Below are positions 1-7,017 of a stretch of 17,206 nucleotides of DNA, in pieces. The notes below the pieces were generated by a model that made no database searches, was not told the DNA's origin, and saw only the letters and a list, made by a program, of their open reading frames with translations. Position numbers and translations under genes: made by a program. The first letter of the stretch is position 1. Every line of letters begins with the position of its first letter. The stretch is from Oscillospiraceae bacterium. GTDB lineage: Bacteria; Bacillota; Clostridia; Oscillospirales; Acutalibacteraceae. The stretch covers positions 1 to 17,206 of the forward strand of contig JAISRF010000015.1 in assembly GCA_031273775.1 (NCBI GenBank). The letters run 5' to 3'.

Positions 1-925
1 CCGTCACCACCGGCAGACGCCCAACCAGCTCGGGAATCAGCCCAAAATGCACCAAATCCTGTGGTATTGACTTGGAAAACACCTCGTAATTGTCGAAGAT
101 TTGCCTGGATTTTATTTCCGCGCCGAAGCCCACCACAGAATTCCCCAACCGCTTTTCTATGACCGTTTCCAGCCCGTCGAACGCGCCCGCGCAAATAAAC
201 AGTATGTTGGACGTGTCAATTTGAATGAATTCCTGCTGGGGGTGCTTGCGCCCGCCGCCCGGCGGTACATTGGCGACCGTGCCCTCCAAAATCTTGAGCA
301 GTGCCTGCTGAACGCCTTCTCCGCTCACATCCCGCGTGATGGAGGGGTTCTCGGATTTCCGCGCGATTTTATCCAGTTCGTCAATATAAATAATACCGTG
401 TTCGGCGCGATCCACATCAAAGTCCGCCGCCTGAATCAGCCGGAGAAGGATGTTCTCCACATCCTCGCCCACGTAGCCAGCTTCTGTAAGGGTGGTGGCG
501 TCGGTGATGGCAAAGGGCACATCCAGTGTGCGGGCAAGGGTCTGCGCCAACAAGGTTTTTCCAACGCCGGTGGGCCCCAGCAGCAAAATATTGGATTTTT
601 GAAGCTCTACGTCGGAGCTTTGGAGGAAAATACGCTTATAATGGTTGTATACCGCTACCGAAAGCGCAATTTTCGCGTTTTCCTGCCCGATGACGTATTC
701 GTCCAGTTTCGCTTTTAATTCCTTGGGCTTTAAGAGCACGGAAGCACCGTTCTCCCCGCCTGGTCTCTTCCTGCGGTGCACAGGCGAGTCTTCCTCAATA
801 ATGGCGCGGCATCGTTCGACGCATTCATCGCAGATAAACACGCCGGGACCCGCCACTAAACACGCTACCTCGTCCTGCGTTTTGCGGCAGAACGAACAGA
901 TTACCGTACGGTTGTCGTCAGCCAA
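1..925 (-). CDS. clpX: ATP-dependent Clp protease ATP-binding subunit ClpX (3' end cut by window)
   Basis: AAA+ unfoldase that recognises substrates and feeds them into the ClpP chamber in the cytoplasm. About 308 codons are present; the family is usually about 420, so the C-terminal part, including sensor II, lies outside. Seen in translation: an N-terminal zinc-binding domain with Cys10, Cys13, Cys32 and Cys35, Walker A GPTGVGKT at about 117-124, pore loop GYVG at 150-153, Walker B with IDELDK at about 181-186, the RKH loop (GGRKHPQQ), and VGFG in the position of the ClpP-docking IGF loop. The window ends just after [15 protein letters not shown] chose a TTG start at 923-925 because the protein then opens with [12 protein letters not shown], a normal ClpX N-terminus, and GGAGGG at 932-937 lies 6 nt upstream. 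It follows clpP on the same strand after 106 bp. Identity is very secure; the start is likely. Confidence 0.97.
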   Translation of the reverse strand, partial: MADDNRTVICSFCRKTQDEVACLVAGPGVFICDECVERCRAIIEEDSPVHRRKRPGGENGASVLLKPKELKAKLDEYVIGQENAKIALSVAVYNHYKRIFLQSSDVELQKSNILLLGPTGVGKTLLAQTLARTLDVPFAITDATTLTEAGYVGEDVENILLRLIQAADFDVDRAEHGIIYIDELDKIARKSENPSITRDVSGEGVQQALLKILEGTVANVPPGGGRKHPQQEFIQIDTSNILFICAGAFDGLETVIEKRLGNSVVGFGAEIKSRQIFDNYEVFSKSIPQDLVHFGLIPELVGRLPVVT

Positions 926-946
926 AAAAATCCCTCCGGGCTTTTT

Positions 947-1026
947 AAATTGAGAATTGAGAATTGAGAATTGAGATTTTTTAAATCTTGTCCCGCGGAC
1001 AATACATTCATTCTCAATTTTCAATT
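947..1026. repeat. Heptamer tandem repeat with inverted partner between clpP and clpX
   Basis: Positions 950-976 hold 3.9 perfect copies of TTGAGAA, followed by a T run. Positions 1011-1026 carry the inverted partner TTCTCAATTTTCAATT, which pairs with the repeat over 16 nt with one mismatch. Between them lies a short hairpin, TTGTCC-CGC-GGACAA, at about 989-1003. The block occupies most of the 106-bp gap between clpP and clpX. It could fold in the polycistronic mRNA, or it could be the remnant of a small dispersed element. It is not a classic terminator, because no GC-rich stem is followed by a T run on the minus strand. Confidence 0.75.
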
Positions 1027-1031
1027 AAATT

Positions 1032-1619
1032 CTATTGCCGTTTGTCTATCACTTTGTCAATCAACCCGTATTCCGCGGCTTCGGCGGCGGACATGAAGTT
1101 GTCGCGCTCGGTGTCCCGCTCTACCGTTTCCAGCGGCTTACCGGTGTTTTCCGCCAGAATTTGGTTAAGCTTGGAACGGGTTCGGCGCAGGTGTTCCGCG
1201 TGGATGATGACGTCTGTGGCCTGACCCTCCGCGCCGCCCAGGGGCTGGTGAATCATAATCTCGGCGTTTGGTAGGGCGAACCGCTTGCCCTTTGCGCCCG
1301 CGGCAAGCAAAAACGCGCCCATGCTGGCGGCAAGACCCATACAGATGGTGGACACATCGCACTTAATATACTGCATGGTGTCGTATATGGCGAAACCCGC
1401 GGATACCGAACCGCCGGGGCTGTTGATGTAAAGATTTATATCTTTGTCGGGATCCTGCCCCTCTAAATACAACATCTGTGCGGTGACCAGGCTGGCGGTG
1501 ACATCGTTGACTTGATCGGACAGCACAATAATCCGATCGTTTAACAGACGGGAAAAAATATCGTAGGAACGTTCCCCCCTGCTGGTTTGCTCAATGACAT
1601 AAGGCACAAGACTGCTCAT
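1032..1619 (-). CDS. clpP: ATP-dependent Clp protease proteolytic subunit ClpP
   Basis: Serine protease subunit that forms the tetradecameric barrel degrading proteins delivered by ClpX or other Clp ATPases. At 195 aa it has the normal family length. Motifs seen: SPGGSVSAG at about 67-75, nucleophile Ser99 in GLAASMGA, His124 in MIHQPLGG, and the triad aspartate in ERDTERDNF (Asp173 by spacing from Ser99, as in B. subtilis ClpP). The ATG is preceded by GGAGG at 1629-1633 with a 9-nt spacer. The protein is complete, with no missing catalytic residue. It lies 55 bp downstream of tig and 106 bp upstream of clpX on the same strand, the usual Firmicutes order, and is probably cotranscribed from the tig promoter. 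An internal promoter in the 55-bp gap cannot be excluded. Confidence 0.98.
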   Translation of the reverse strand: MSSLVPYVIEQTSRGERSYDIFSRLLNDRIIVLSDQVNDVTASLVTAQMLYLEGQDPDKDINLYINSPGGSVSAGFAIYDTMQYIKCDVSTICMGLAASMGAFLLAAGAKGKRFALPNAEIMIHQPLGGAEGQATDVIIHAEHLRRTRSKLNQILAENTGKPLETVERDTERDNFMSAAEAAEYGLIDKVIDKRQ

Positions 1620-1674
1620 AATAAATAACCTCCGACTTTTCTTTCTATTATTGCCGCTTTAACAACCAGTTTAT

Positions 1675-3114
1675 TCAAGTTGATTCCGCGGTGTCAATTT
1701 CCGTTGCCGTTGTTTCTATCATGTCCGGTTCTTTCACGGCGCTTTTTGTTCTGCCCTTGCCTTTTACAGTGACGGTTTTCTTTTCTTCTTCTTCTTTTTT
1801 ATCGTCTGCTTTTGGCGTGTGCTCCGCGACATCCTGAATGACCGCGGTTTCTTTAATCAAATCAATGGCCTTTTTCACGGTTAGGTCGCCTGTGACTTCC
1901 TTTTGGGGAATGGCTTTTTTTACGCGGTCAATGCCCGTATCGTGTTGTTCGGCCAAGCGAGTGTATTCGGCGTCAATTTCCTCCTGGGAAACGGAAATCC
2001 CCTCCAGCGCCGCCACCTTTTCCAGTGCAAGGCGAATTTTGACCTGTTCTTCGGCCTGCGGGCGGAATTGTTCGCGAAACTCCTCCTCGGTACTCCCCGT
2101 ATGTGCCAGATACTCCCAGAACTTCACGCCCTGGCTCTCAACGTGGTAGGTGAAATCGCGCAGATTACCATCCATGCGGCGCTCAACCATGACGTCCGGG
2201 ATCTCGGCGGTCATGCCGCTAGCCAGTGCTTTTACCAACTGGTGTTCCGCATCGTCGTCCGATTCATGGGTTTTGCGGTGCTCAATCTTAGCCTTTATGT
2301 CGTTTTTGAGTTCCTCCAGCGTGTCGAATTCACTGACATCCCTGGCAAATTCATCGTCGCACTCAGGCAATTCCACCGCTTTAATTTCGTGGAGCTTACA
2401 CTTGAACACGGCGGGCTTGCCCTTTAAGGTTTCGACGTAATAATCCTCCGGGAAGGTGACGGTCACATCGAATTCCTCACCGGCGGACTTTCCGGCAATT
2501 TGCTCCTCAAACCCGGGGATAAACTTCTCTGAACCGAGTTTAAGCGAATAGTTTTCCATCTTGCCGCCCTCAAAGGCCTGATCGTCCACATAACCGTCAA
2601 AGTCAAACTCTACGGTGTCGCCTTTGGCGGCGGGGCGGTCTTCCACCGTTATGATGCGGGAATTGCGCTTCTGCAGCCGTTCGAGCTCCGCGTCAATCTC
2701 CGTCTGATCCACGGTAACAATCTTACGCTCGGCGGCAAGTCCTTTATACTGTTTCAGGGTCACTTCCGGCTTGACGGTGCAGGTAATTTTGAAATTCACG
2801 CCGTCTTCCTCGCTGACGGAAATCAGATTGAATTCCACGCGTTCATCGGCAAGGGTAAGCCCCGCCTCTTCCATCGCGTCTTCCACGGCCTTTGGGTAGA
2901 GCATGTTCACGGCGTCGTCATAAAAGACTTCCCGGCCGTACATGCGTTCAATCACCAGGCGGGGTGCTTTCCCCTTGCGGAAGCCCGGTACGCTGATATT
3001 TTTGCCTTTTTTCACAAAAACTTTAGCCAGAGCCTCGGCAAAAGGCTCCGCCGGAATGAGAATTTCAAGCTGGTACCGGTTGGTTTCAAGTTGTTCGCTG
3101 GCTTTCAGGCTCAT
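1675..3114 (-). CDS. tig: Trigger factor, ribosome-associated chaperone and prolyl isomerase
   Basis: Chaperone that binds near the ribosome exit tunnel and helps nascent chains fold. I chose the ATG at 3112-3114 (479 aa) because GGAGG at 3125-3129 lies 10 nt upstream and the protein then opens with MSLKASEQLETNRY, typical of the family; reading further upstream would run into the promoter. Domains: an N-terminal ribosome-binding domain (about 1-115) with signature GFRKGKAP at 44-51, an FKBP-type PPIase domain (about 160-245, with GDTVEFDFDG and IPGFEEQIAG), and the helical C-terminal chaperone domain (about 250-430). Residues about 433-479 form an extra tail rich in Lys and Glu and then Thr, which makes it longer than the usual 430 or so residues. 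First gene of the tig-clpP-clpX operon. Confidence 0.97.
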   Translation of the reverse strand: MSLKASEQLETNRYQLEILIPAEPFAEALAKVFVKKGKNISVPGFRKGKAPRLVIERMYGREVFYDDAVNMLYPKAVEDAMEEAGLTLADERVEFNLISVSEEDGVNFKITCTVKPEVTLKQYKGLAAERKIVTVDQTEIDAELERLQKRNSRIITVEDRPAAKGDTVEFDFDGYVDDQAFEGGKMENYSLKLGSEKFIPGFEEQIAGKSAGEEFDVTVTFPEDYYVETLKGKPAVFKCKLHEIKAVELPECDDEFARDVSEFDTLEELKNDIKAKIEHRKTHESDDDAEHQLVKALASGMTAEIPDVMVERRMDGNLRDFTYHVESQGVKFWEYLAHTGSTEEEFREQFRPQAEEQVKIRLALEKVAALEGISVSQEEIDAEYTRLAEQHDTGIDRVKKAIPQKEVTGDLTVKKAIDLIKETAVIQDVAEHTPKADDKKEEEEKKTVTVKGKGRTKSAVKEPDMIETTATEIDTAEST

Positions 3115-3148
3115 TGATTTTATTCCTCCAAAAAACACACTGTCAGAT

Positions 3149-3177
3149 ATTATAGCAGACGCCGCCGCGATTTGCAA
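3149..3177 (-). promoter_or_regulatory. Sigma-A promoter for tig-clpP-clpX
   Basis: On the minus strand, -35 TTGCAA (3172-3177) is separated by 17 nt from a perfect -10 TATAAT (3149-3154), with an extended -10 TG (TGCTATAAT). Transcription should start near 3142, giving a leader of about 28 nt that contains the tig ribosome binding site. No CtsR-like operator was recognised. Confidence 0.8.
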
Positions 3178-3213
3178 TCATTTTTTCAAAAAGCGTTTGA
3201 CATTTTGAAAAAA

Positions 3214-3286
3214 GTGAATTGAAAAAGTAAATTCCCAAAGTAAATGCAACAGTGAACAGAAGTCGGAATTTACTTTGTGAATTCAC
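3214..3286. repeat. 22-bp near-perfect inverted repeat between tig and the divergent promoter
   Basis: The arms at 3214-3235 and 3265-3286 match as inverted copies at 20 of 22 positions; the inner 12 bp (AAAGTAAATTCC against GGAATTTACTTT) and the outer 7 bp (GTGAATT against AATTCAC) are perfect. The loop is 29 bp and includes another direct copy of AAAGTAAAT at 3237-3245. It lies between the tig -35 box and the plus-strand promoter at 3325. It is AT-rich, so it is not a typical terminator. It could be an operator, a miniature element or a structured transcript. Confidence 0.75.
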
Positions 3287-3324
3287 AATAGCAGCCATCG
3301 CTCTGCAACGGCGCGAATGCGGTA

Positions 3325-3353
3325 TTGACTGGGCGCGAATAAAATGCTACAAT
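3325..3353 (+). promoter_or_regulatory. Sigma-A promoter for the membrane coiled-coil / deacetylase genes
   Basis: TTGACT (3325-3330), a 17-nt spacer and TACAAT (3348-3353) with extended -10 TG (TGCTACAAT). The predicted start is near 3360, which gives a leader of about 200 nt before the ATG at 3564. Confidence 0.75.
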
Positions 3354-3436
3354 GGGGTATCGGCGGCGAACACAGGCCGGATTTATCTCTGAGTTTTCAT
3401 CGCCGGCAGTTTGATTGAAAAAACCGGCGGAATGTG

Positions 3437-3492
3437 TTACACTGAGTTACACTGAGAACAGAACGAATTACACCGTTGCAAGTAGCGGTGTA
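3437..3492 (+). repeat. Tandem decamer and small hairpin in the leader
   Basis: TTACACTGAG occurs twice in tandem (3437-3446 and 3447-3456). It is followed by a 7-bp inverted repeat, TACACCG (3469-3475) and CGGTGTA (3486-3492), with a 10-nt loop. Both lie in the predicted 5' untranslated leader of the gene starting at 3564. The rest of the leader (3360-3436) has three CCGG-containing segments that may also pair. No known riboswitch was recognised. Confidence 0.55.
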
Positions 3493-3563
3493 TCTTCGCG
3501 GAATCGTCCCAAGTGGCGGGGAATTTGACTCGAAGATTGCCTGAAAGGGGTTATAACAACGGT

Positions 3564-3932
3564 ATGAATAATGTTTCGCGCAGACGCGCTCCTCAAAAAC
3601 AAAAACGCGGCTCGGCTCGGCTTCCGGTCATCACCTTGCTTGCCGGCATTGCCGGCATTGTGCTGATTTTTTCCGCGGTGTTCTGGAACAAAAGCGGCGA
3701 ACTGCTGGGTGATTTGGAAAGCAGGCTTGCGGATACCCGTTCTGAGGTAGAGAACGCCCCGGCGATCATTGAACAGCTTGAACAGGAACTCGCGGTTTTG
3801 GAGGCTCAAAAGGCGTCTCTGGAGGGTCAGCTTGATCAAAACCAGTCCGCGGCAGCGGCGGTCGCCGGACGTACTCGGCAACTTGAGCGCTTAGTTCAAG
3901 CGAGACGAGACCTCCTTGACCAATACAAGTGA
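3564..3932 (+). CDS. Small single-pass membrane protein with coiled coil (FtsB/DivIC-like shape)
   Basis: 122 aa. Residues 1-19 are strongly basic (RRR, KQKR), residues about 20-40 are a hydrophobic membrane segment, and residues about 45-118 are a heptad-like Leu/Glu/Ala helix predicted as a coiled coil outside the membrane. This architecture resembles FtsB/DivIC septum proteins, but no family-specific motif was seen, so the function is inferred only from shape. I chose the ATG at 3564: AAAGGGG at 3544-3550 lies upstream with a long 13-nt spacer. A GTG at 3513 in frame would add 17 residues but lacks a ribosome binding site. The polysaccharide deacetylase gene starts 85 bp downstream on the same strand, so they are probably cotranscribed and may act together on the envelope. 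Confidence 0.75.
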   Translation: MNNVSRRRAPQKQKRGSARLPVITLLAGIAGIVLIFSAVFWNKSGELLGDLESRLADTRSEVENAPAIIEQLEQELAVLEAQKASLEGQLDQNQSAAAAVAGRTRQLERLVQARRDLLDQYK

Positions 3933-4003
3933 AAGCGCCCTGTGGAGCGCAATTCGTAATGATTGTTTTTTTGGCGTTTCACACCGGTTTATACCCAAAG
4001 AAA

Positions 4004-4008
4004 GAGGG
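4004..4008 (+). promoter_or_regulatory. Ribosome binding site that fixes the deacetylase start
   Basis: GAGGG (within AAAGAGGG) lies 9 nt before the TTG at 4018. The longer reading from a TTG at 3916 has no comparable site and would overlap the upstream gene. Confidence 0.7.
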
Positions 4009-4017
4009 AACCCTGAT

Positions 4018-5040
4018 TTGAAAAACAGCTCTTACAGAGATTATACACGGCAGCGGAAAGCGCGCGTGTCCGGAAAAGGCTTTACGATTTTTGTTTGCAT
4101 AGCGTTGCTGATTGGCGCGGTGGTATCGGTTGGCGGCGCTCTTTTTACAATGGCGCGGCGCAACGCGCTTTCCAAGGAATTTGACGCGCTGTACTCGCAG
4201 AACCTGGAGGCTTTGACCCGGATTACCGAACTCAAAAGCCGAACCGGAGAATTGACCACGTCAAATGCCGGTCTGTCCGCGGACATTGAGACGGTCGAGA
4301 CTGCGGCAGCCGCGGGCACAGACACGAATGTCGCGCTCCAGAAGCAGGCAAAGGATATTCTGACCGAAATCAACACGTATCTCCCGGTCGACCGGAAGCT
4401 GCCCGACGAAGAAAAATACGTTTACCTCACCTTTGACGATGGCCCAACGCCCGTAACGCCGAAGATTTTGGACGTGTTGGCTGCCAAAAAAGTGAAGGCT
4501 ACGTTTTTTGTTATTGGTTGCAACACTGATTATCAGCATAACATGAAGCGGATAGCAGAGGAAGGCCATGCCATCGGGCTTCACTCTTTCTCACATGATT
4601 ACAAAAAAGTGTACAAAAGCGAAGACGCGTTTTGGGACGAATTCAACCGGCTTAACGCAATCGTGAAAGCTCAGACAGGGTCTGAAAGCAGGGTAATACG
4701 GTTTCCCGGCGGCGCTAGTAACACCATCAGCAAATTCAACCCCGGCATTATGACCCGCTTGACCAAAGACGTGGAGGAAAAGGGATATGTATACGTTGAC
4801 TGGAATGTATACTCCGGCGATGCCGATGGTGGCAATGTTTCCGCAGACAGCATTGTCAGCCGGGTGATCAGCGACACTGGCAATCAAAAAAACGCCGTGG
4901 TTCTAATGCACGATGCCGCGGATAAAAACACCACTGTCCAGGCGCTCCCACGCATTATTGATTATTACGCGCAAAAAGGCTATATGTTCGAGACGCTGAC
5001 CACGGAGTCTCCCGCCTGCCGTCAGAAAGTGGCGAATTAA
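4018..5040 (+). CDS. Membrane-anchored polysaccharide deacetylase (NodB homology, CE4)
   Basis: 340 aa from a TTG start. Residues 1-20 are basic, about 22-46 form a membrane segment, about 48-115 are a likely coiled coil, and about 132-330 are the NodB deacetylase domain. All five CE4 motifs are visible: TFDDGP at 138-143 (catalytic Asp140, metal Asp141), HSFSH at 189-193 (metal His189 and His193), RFPGG at 228-232, DWNVYSGDA at 261-269, and LMHDA at 296-300 (His298). The family removes acetyl groups from peptidoglycan N-acetylglucosamine/muramic acid or other N-acetylated glycans; the exact substrate is not visible. The catalytic domain should face outside, tethered by the N-terminal helix. 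The gene is downstream of the small coiled-coil membrane protein and convergent with the gene ending at 5188. Confidence 0.92.
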   Translation: MKNSSYRDYTRQRKARVSGKGFTIFVCIALLIGAVVSVGGALFTMARRNALSKEFDALYSQNLEALTRITELKSRTGELTTSNAGLSADIETVETAAAAGTDTNVALQKQAKDILTEINTYLPVDRKLPDEEKYVYLTFDDGPTPVTPKILDVLAAKKVKATFFVIGCNTDYQHNMKRIAEEGHAIGLHSFSHDYKKVYKSEDAFWDEFNRLNAIVKAQTGSESRVIRFPGGASNTISKFNPGIMTRLTKDVEEKGYVYVDWNVYSGDADGGNVSADSIVSRVISDTGNQKNAVVLMHDAADKNTTVQALPRIIDYYAQKGYMFETLTTESPACRQKVAN

Positions 5041-5187
5041 TAAATGATTGTGTCTAATTCCTCGCCCTTTGGGGCGCATTTCCCGTAATCCGGCTGCAAC
5101 GCCCCGCCGCTCACCTCCTTGGCTTCTACGGAAATCCGTTATAGCGGGTTTTGCGATAAAAAAGCATAATTTTGTGTAAATTCTCAT
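5041..5187. other. Convergent intergenic spacer, no clear terminator
   Basis: This 147-bp spacer separates the convergent deacetylase and MBL genes. It contains a small palindrome (ACGGA-AA-TCCGT, about 5128-5139), a wobble-containing stem AAATCCG/CGGGTTT just after it, and on the minus strand GGAGGTGA (5112-5119) followed by a 25-codon open frame ending at 5037. None of these has a T run placed for intrinsic termination, and the short frame's GTG overlaps its own GGAGG, so I do not call a gene. Confidence 0.5.
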
Positions 5188-6126
5188 TCACGCCGCCGTT
5201 TTTACATCCAAATGCTCACCATCTGTGTAAAACACCACCGTGCCGTTCATGTCGGTGCGTAAAAGCTCCGCCCCGGCGCGTTCCACCCGCGCGCAGACTT
5301 CGGAGTGCGGATGCCCGTAGCTGTTGCTTTTTCCGCAACAGGCGATGGCGTAAAGCGGGGCGACCGCTTTCAAAAACGCCTCTGTGGTTGAGGTTTTGCT
5401 CCCGTGGTGCCCCAATTTCAGTACCGTGGCGGACAAATCCGCGCTGGAATTAAGGATTGCCGTTTCAGATTCCTTTTCAGCGTCACCGGTAAGCATAAAG
5501 GCAATTTTTCCGTATTGGGCTTTGATTACAGTGGAGTTGTTATTTTCATTACTTTCATCGTTGGCAGGGGGAGCTAAAATGCGAAGCTCAAACCGGTTGA
5601 GGGTCAAATCCTCGCCGGGTTTTGGCGGCGAACAGCTCAAGCCCTGCGAAGCGATTGCCGCCAGAAGATTGGTGACCGCCTTTGTGTCTTTTTCCGAGCC
5701 GCCTCCGCCGTCGTGAATATATACGGATTTGGAGGGAAATTCGCTCAGAACCAGAGCAAGACCCCCTATATGATCCTCATGCAGATGTGTGGCGAACACG
5801 GCTTCAAACCGGGTGATGCCGCGACCGCGCAGGTAATCCAAGAGCTGGGTTTGGGAGGCCTTTGGCCCGCCGTCGATTAGTATGAACTCATCGGCGTCCG
5901 AAAGCAGGACAGAATCGCCCTGCCCCACGTCTATGAAGTGAACCTCTCCGCCCTGGGTAACATTGCCGACCAGACCCGTGGCGCGGTAAATGTTGTTCCA
6001 GCCGGGCAAGCCCCACCGCGGCAGGATGGAGACCGCGGCGGAAATGATTACAACCGCAAGCAAAATGTAAGCGGTGACAAACGCCGCCGCTTTTTTTCGC
6101 GTTGTTTTCTTTCTTTTCCTTGCCAT
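5188..6126 (-). CDS. Membrane-anchored ComEC-type MBL-fold hydrolase
   Basis: 312 aa. The N-terminus is very basic (ARKRKKTTRKK), a membrane segment lies at about 14-34, and the rest is a metallo-beta-lactamase fold like the C-terminal domain of ComEC/Rec2. Motifs: FIDVGQGDS at 64-72, LIDGG at 83-87, metal-binding HLHEDH at 114-119, LTGD with Asp215, LKLGHHGS at 236-243, and YGHPH at 270-274. The large ComEC channel domains are absent, so this is a stand-alone, probably extracellular membrane-tethered hydrolase, perhaps a nuclease or phosphodiesterase; the substrate is not known from sequence. Start: an upstream in-frame GTG (6139-6141) overlaps the GGAGG at 6141-6145, so the ATG at 6124-6126 is used, with a long 14-nt spacer. 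Last gene of the asnB-DUF2156-GNAT-MBL run, 48 bp after the GNAT gene. Confidence 0.88.
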   Translation of the reverse strand: MARKRKKTTRKKAAAFVTAYILLAVVIISAAVSILPRWGLPGWNNIYRATGLVGNVTQGGEVHFIDVGQGDSVLLSDADEFILIDGGPKASQTQLLDYLRGRGITRFEAVFATHLHEDHIGGLALVLSEFPSKSVYIHDGGGGSEKDTKAVTNLLAAIASQGLSCSPPKPGEDLTLNRFELRILAPPANDESNENNNSTVIKAQYGKIAFMLTGDAEKESETAILNSSADLSATVLKLGHHGSKTSTTEAFLKAVAPLYAIACCGKSNSYGHPHSEVCARVERAGAELLRTDMNGTVVFYTDGEHLDVKTAA

Positions 6127-6174
6127 ACGGTTAATTTTCACCTCCGGGTAGGCACAGGGCTTGATTTTACACCA

Positions 6175-7017
6175 TTATCTAAGCGCCAGCGTCAAAAAAG
6201 GCCGATCATTTTTGCCCGGCAGCGACCTGCCGTTTATTGCCTTGATCATCCCGTCGCACACGACATTTTTATTTTTCGCCGCCGGTCTGCGCACGGTGTA
6301 ATAAGCTGCAGGGAAAACCTTATAAATCGCCGAAAGCGCGGCCGGAACGTCCTCTTCGCGGCAAAATAATTCGTCTACGGTTGCCCCGCCGCCGTCTTTC
6401 GGCAGAACCGCGGCGGTTCCGGAGTAACGGCTAAAATCCAAACGCCAAACTCCGCCGCCGCATTCAGCGTCGCTTACTAAGTATTCGTAGTCACGCAAAG
6501 CCCAAACCGGCGAAAAATTTCTGATGTACCCCGCGGCGATTTTATGCAGTTCCTCTGCCCCGGCAGGGTGTATCTTTGCGGGAGCGGCGGTCAGAAAATC
6601 TGATTCAAACTTTTCCGCCGATGACCAAAACCCGCCGGAAAACCCTTTCCTTCCATAATATGCGGCAAGCTCCGCAGTAGCCGGCGCAAGAAAGAGATAA
6701 TCAATTCCGGTTTCCCGCGCCCAGCTCTGGGCAAACGCCAACAACCGCCCCATCAATCCCGCGCCGCGGGCTTCCCGCAGAGTGGCGGCGGCGTAAATAT
6801 AGCGCGCGGGAGCCAATAACCCGCCGATACTCAAGTGTGCGGGCAATAAATATACGGCGGAAACCGCGCGGTCTCCTTCAAAAAAAGCGGGCGCGAAAGA
6901 GTGGGGAAACCGCCGCTCCATGAACAGGCGAATGGTGGCCGGCGCATCGTCAAAGCATGCTGACCACAGACGTGTGAGCGCGGGAAGATCGGCGTTTTGG
7001 GATATTCTTATTTCCAT
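6175..7017 (-). CDS. GNAT family N-acetyltransferase
   Basis: 280 aa. The N-terminal half (about 1-130) is a GNAT domain with the acetyl-CoA-binding motif A region, RYIYAAATLREARGAGLMGR at about 72-91, followed by the motif B segment YYGRKGF at 120-126. The pattern resembles Eis-like acetyltransferases, which carry a second GNAT-like half; residues 130-280 may be such a degenerate half, but no motif there is decisive. It would transfer acetyl from acetyl-CoA to an amine; the substrate is unknown. Its ATG (7015-7017) overlaps the end of the upstream DUF2156 gene by 10 nt, which implies translational coupling and a related role. The downstream MBL gene follows after 48 bp. Confidence 0.87.
   Translation of the reverse strand: MEIRISQNADLPALTRLWSACFDDAPATIRLFMERRFPHSFAPAFFEGDRAVSAVYLLPAHLSIGGLLAPARYIYAAATLREARGAGLMGRLLAFAQSWARETGIDYLFLAPATAELAAYYGRKGFSGGFWSSAEKFESDFLTAAPAKIHPAGAEELHKIAAGYIRNFSPVWALRDYEYLVSDAECGGGVWRLDFSRYSGTAAVLPKDGGGATVDELFCREEDVPAALSAIYKVFPAAYYTVRRPAAKNKNVVCDGMIKAINGRSLPGKNDRPFLTLALR

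Noticed and set aside
101..718. Long plus-strand open frame of 205 codons opposite clpX
   Set aside because: It is the antisense shadow of a very well supported clpX; the peptide resembles no family and has no ribosome binding site.
3115..3177. Upstream extension of tig to 3177
   Set aside because: It would place the start inside the -35 box of the tig promoter, while the ATG at 3114 has a good GGAGG.
3197..3225. Plus-strand TTGACA at 3197-3202
   Set aside because: No acceptable -10 at 16-18 nt; the sequence there is TGAAAA.
3916..4017. N-terminal extension of the deacetylase from a TTG at 3916
   Set aside because: It overlaps the preceding gene, lacks a ribosome binding site and adds residues before a normal basic tail and membrane anchor.
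3933..4017. Possible terminator between the coiled-coil and deacetylase genes
   Set aside because: The stem GCGC/GCGC is only 4 bp and the T run is about 20 nt away, so it is unlikely to terminate.
5037..5138. Short minus-strand frame (about 33 codons) in the convergent spacer
   Set aside because: Its only start, GTG at 5112-5114, overlaps its own GGAGG, and an open frame this short is expected by chance; kept only as a note.
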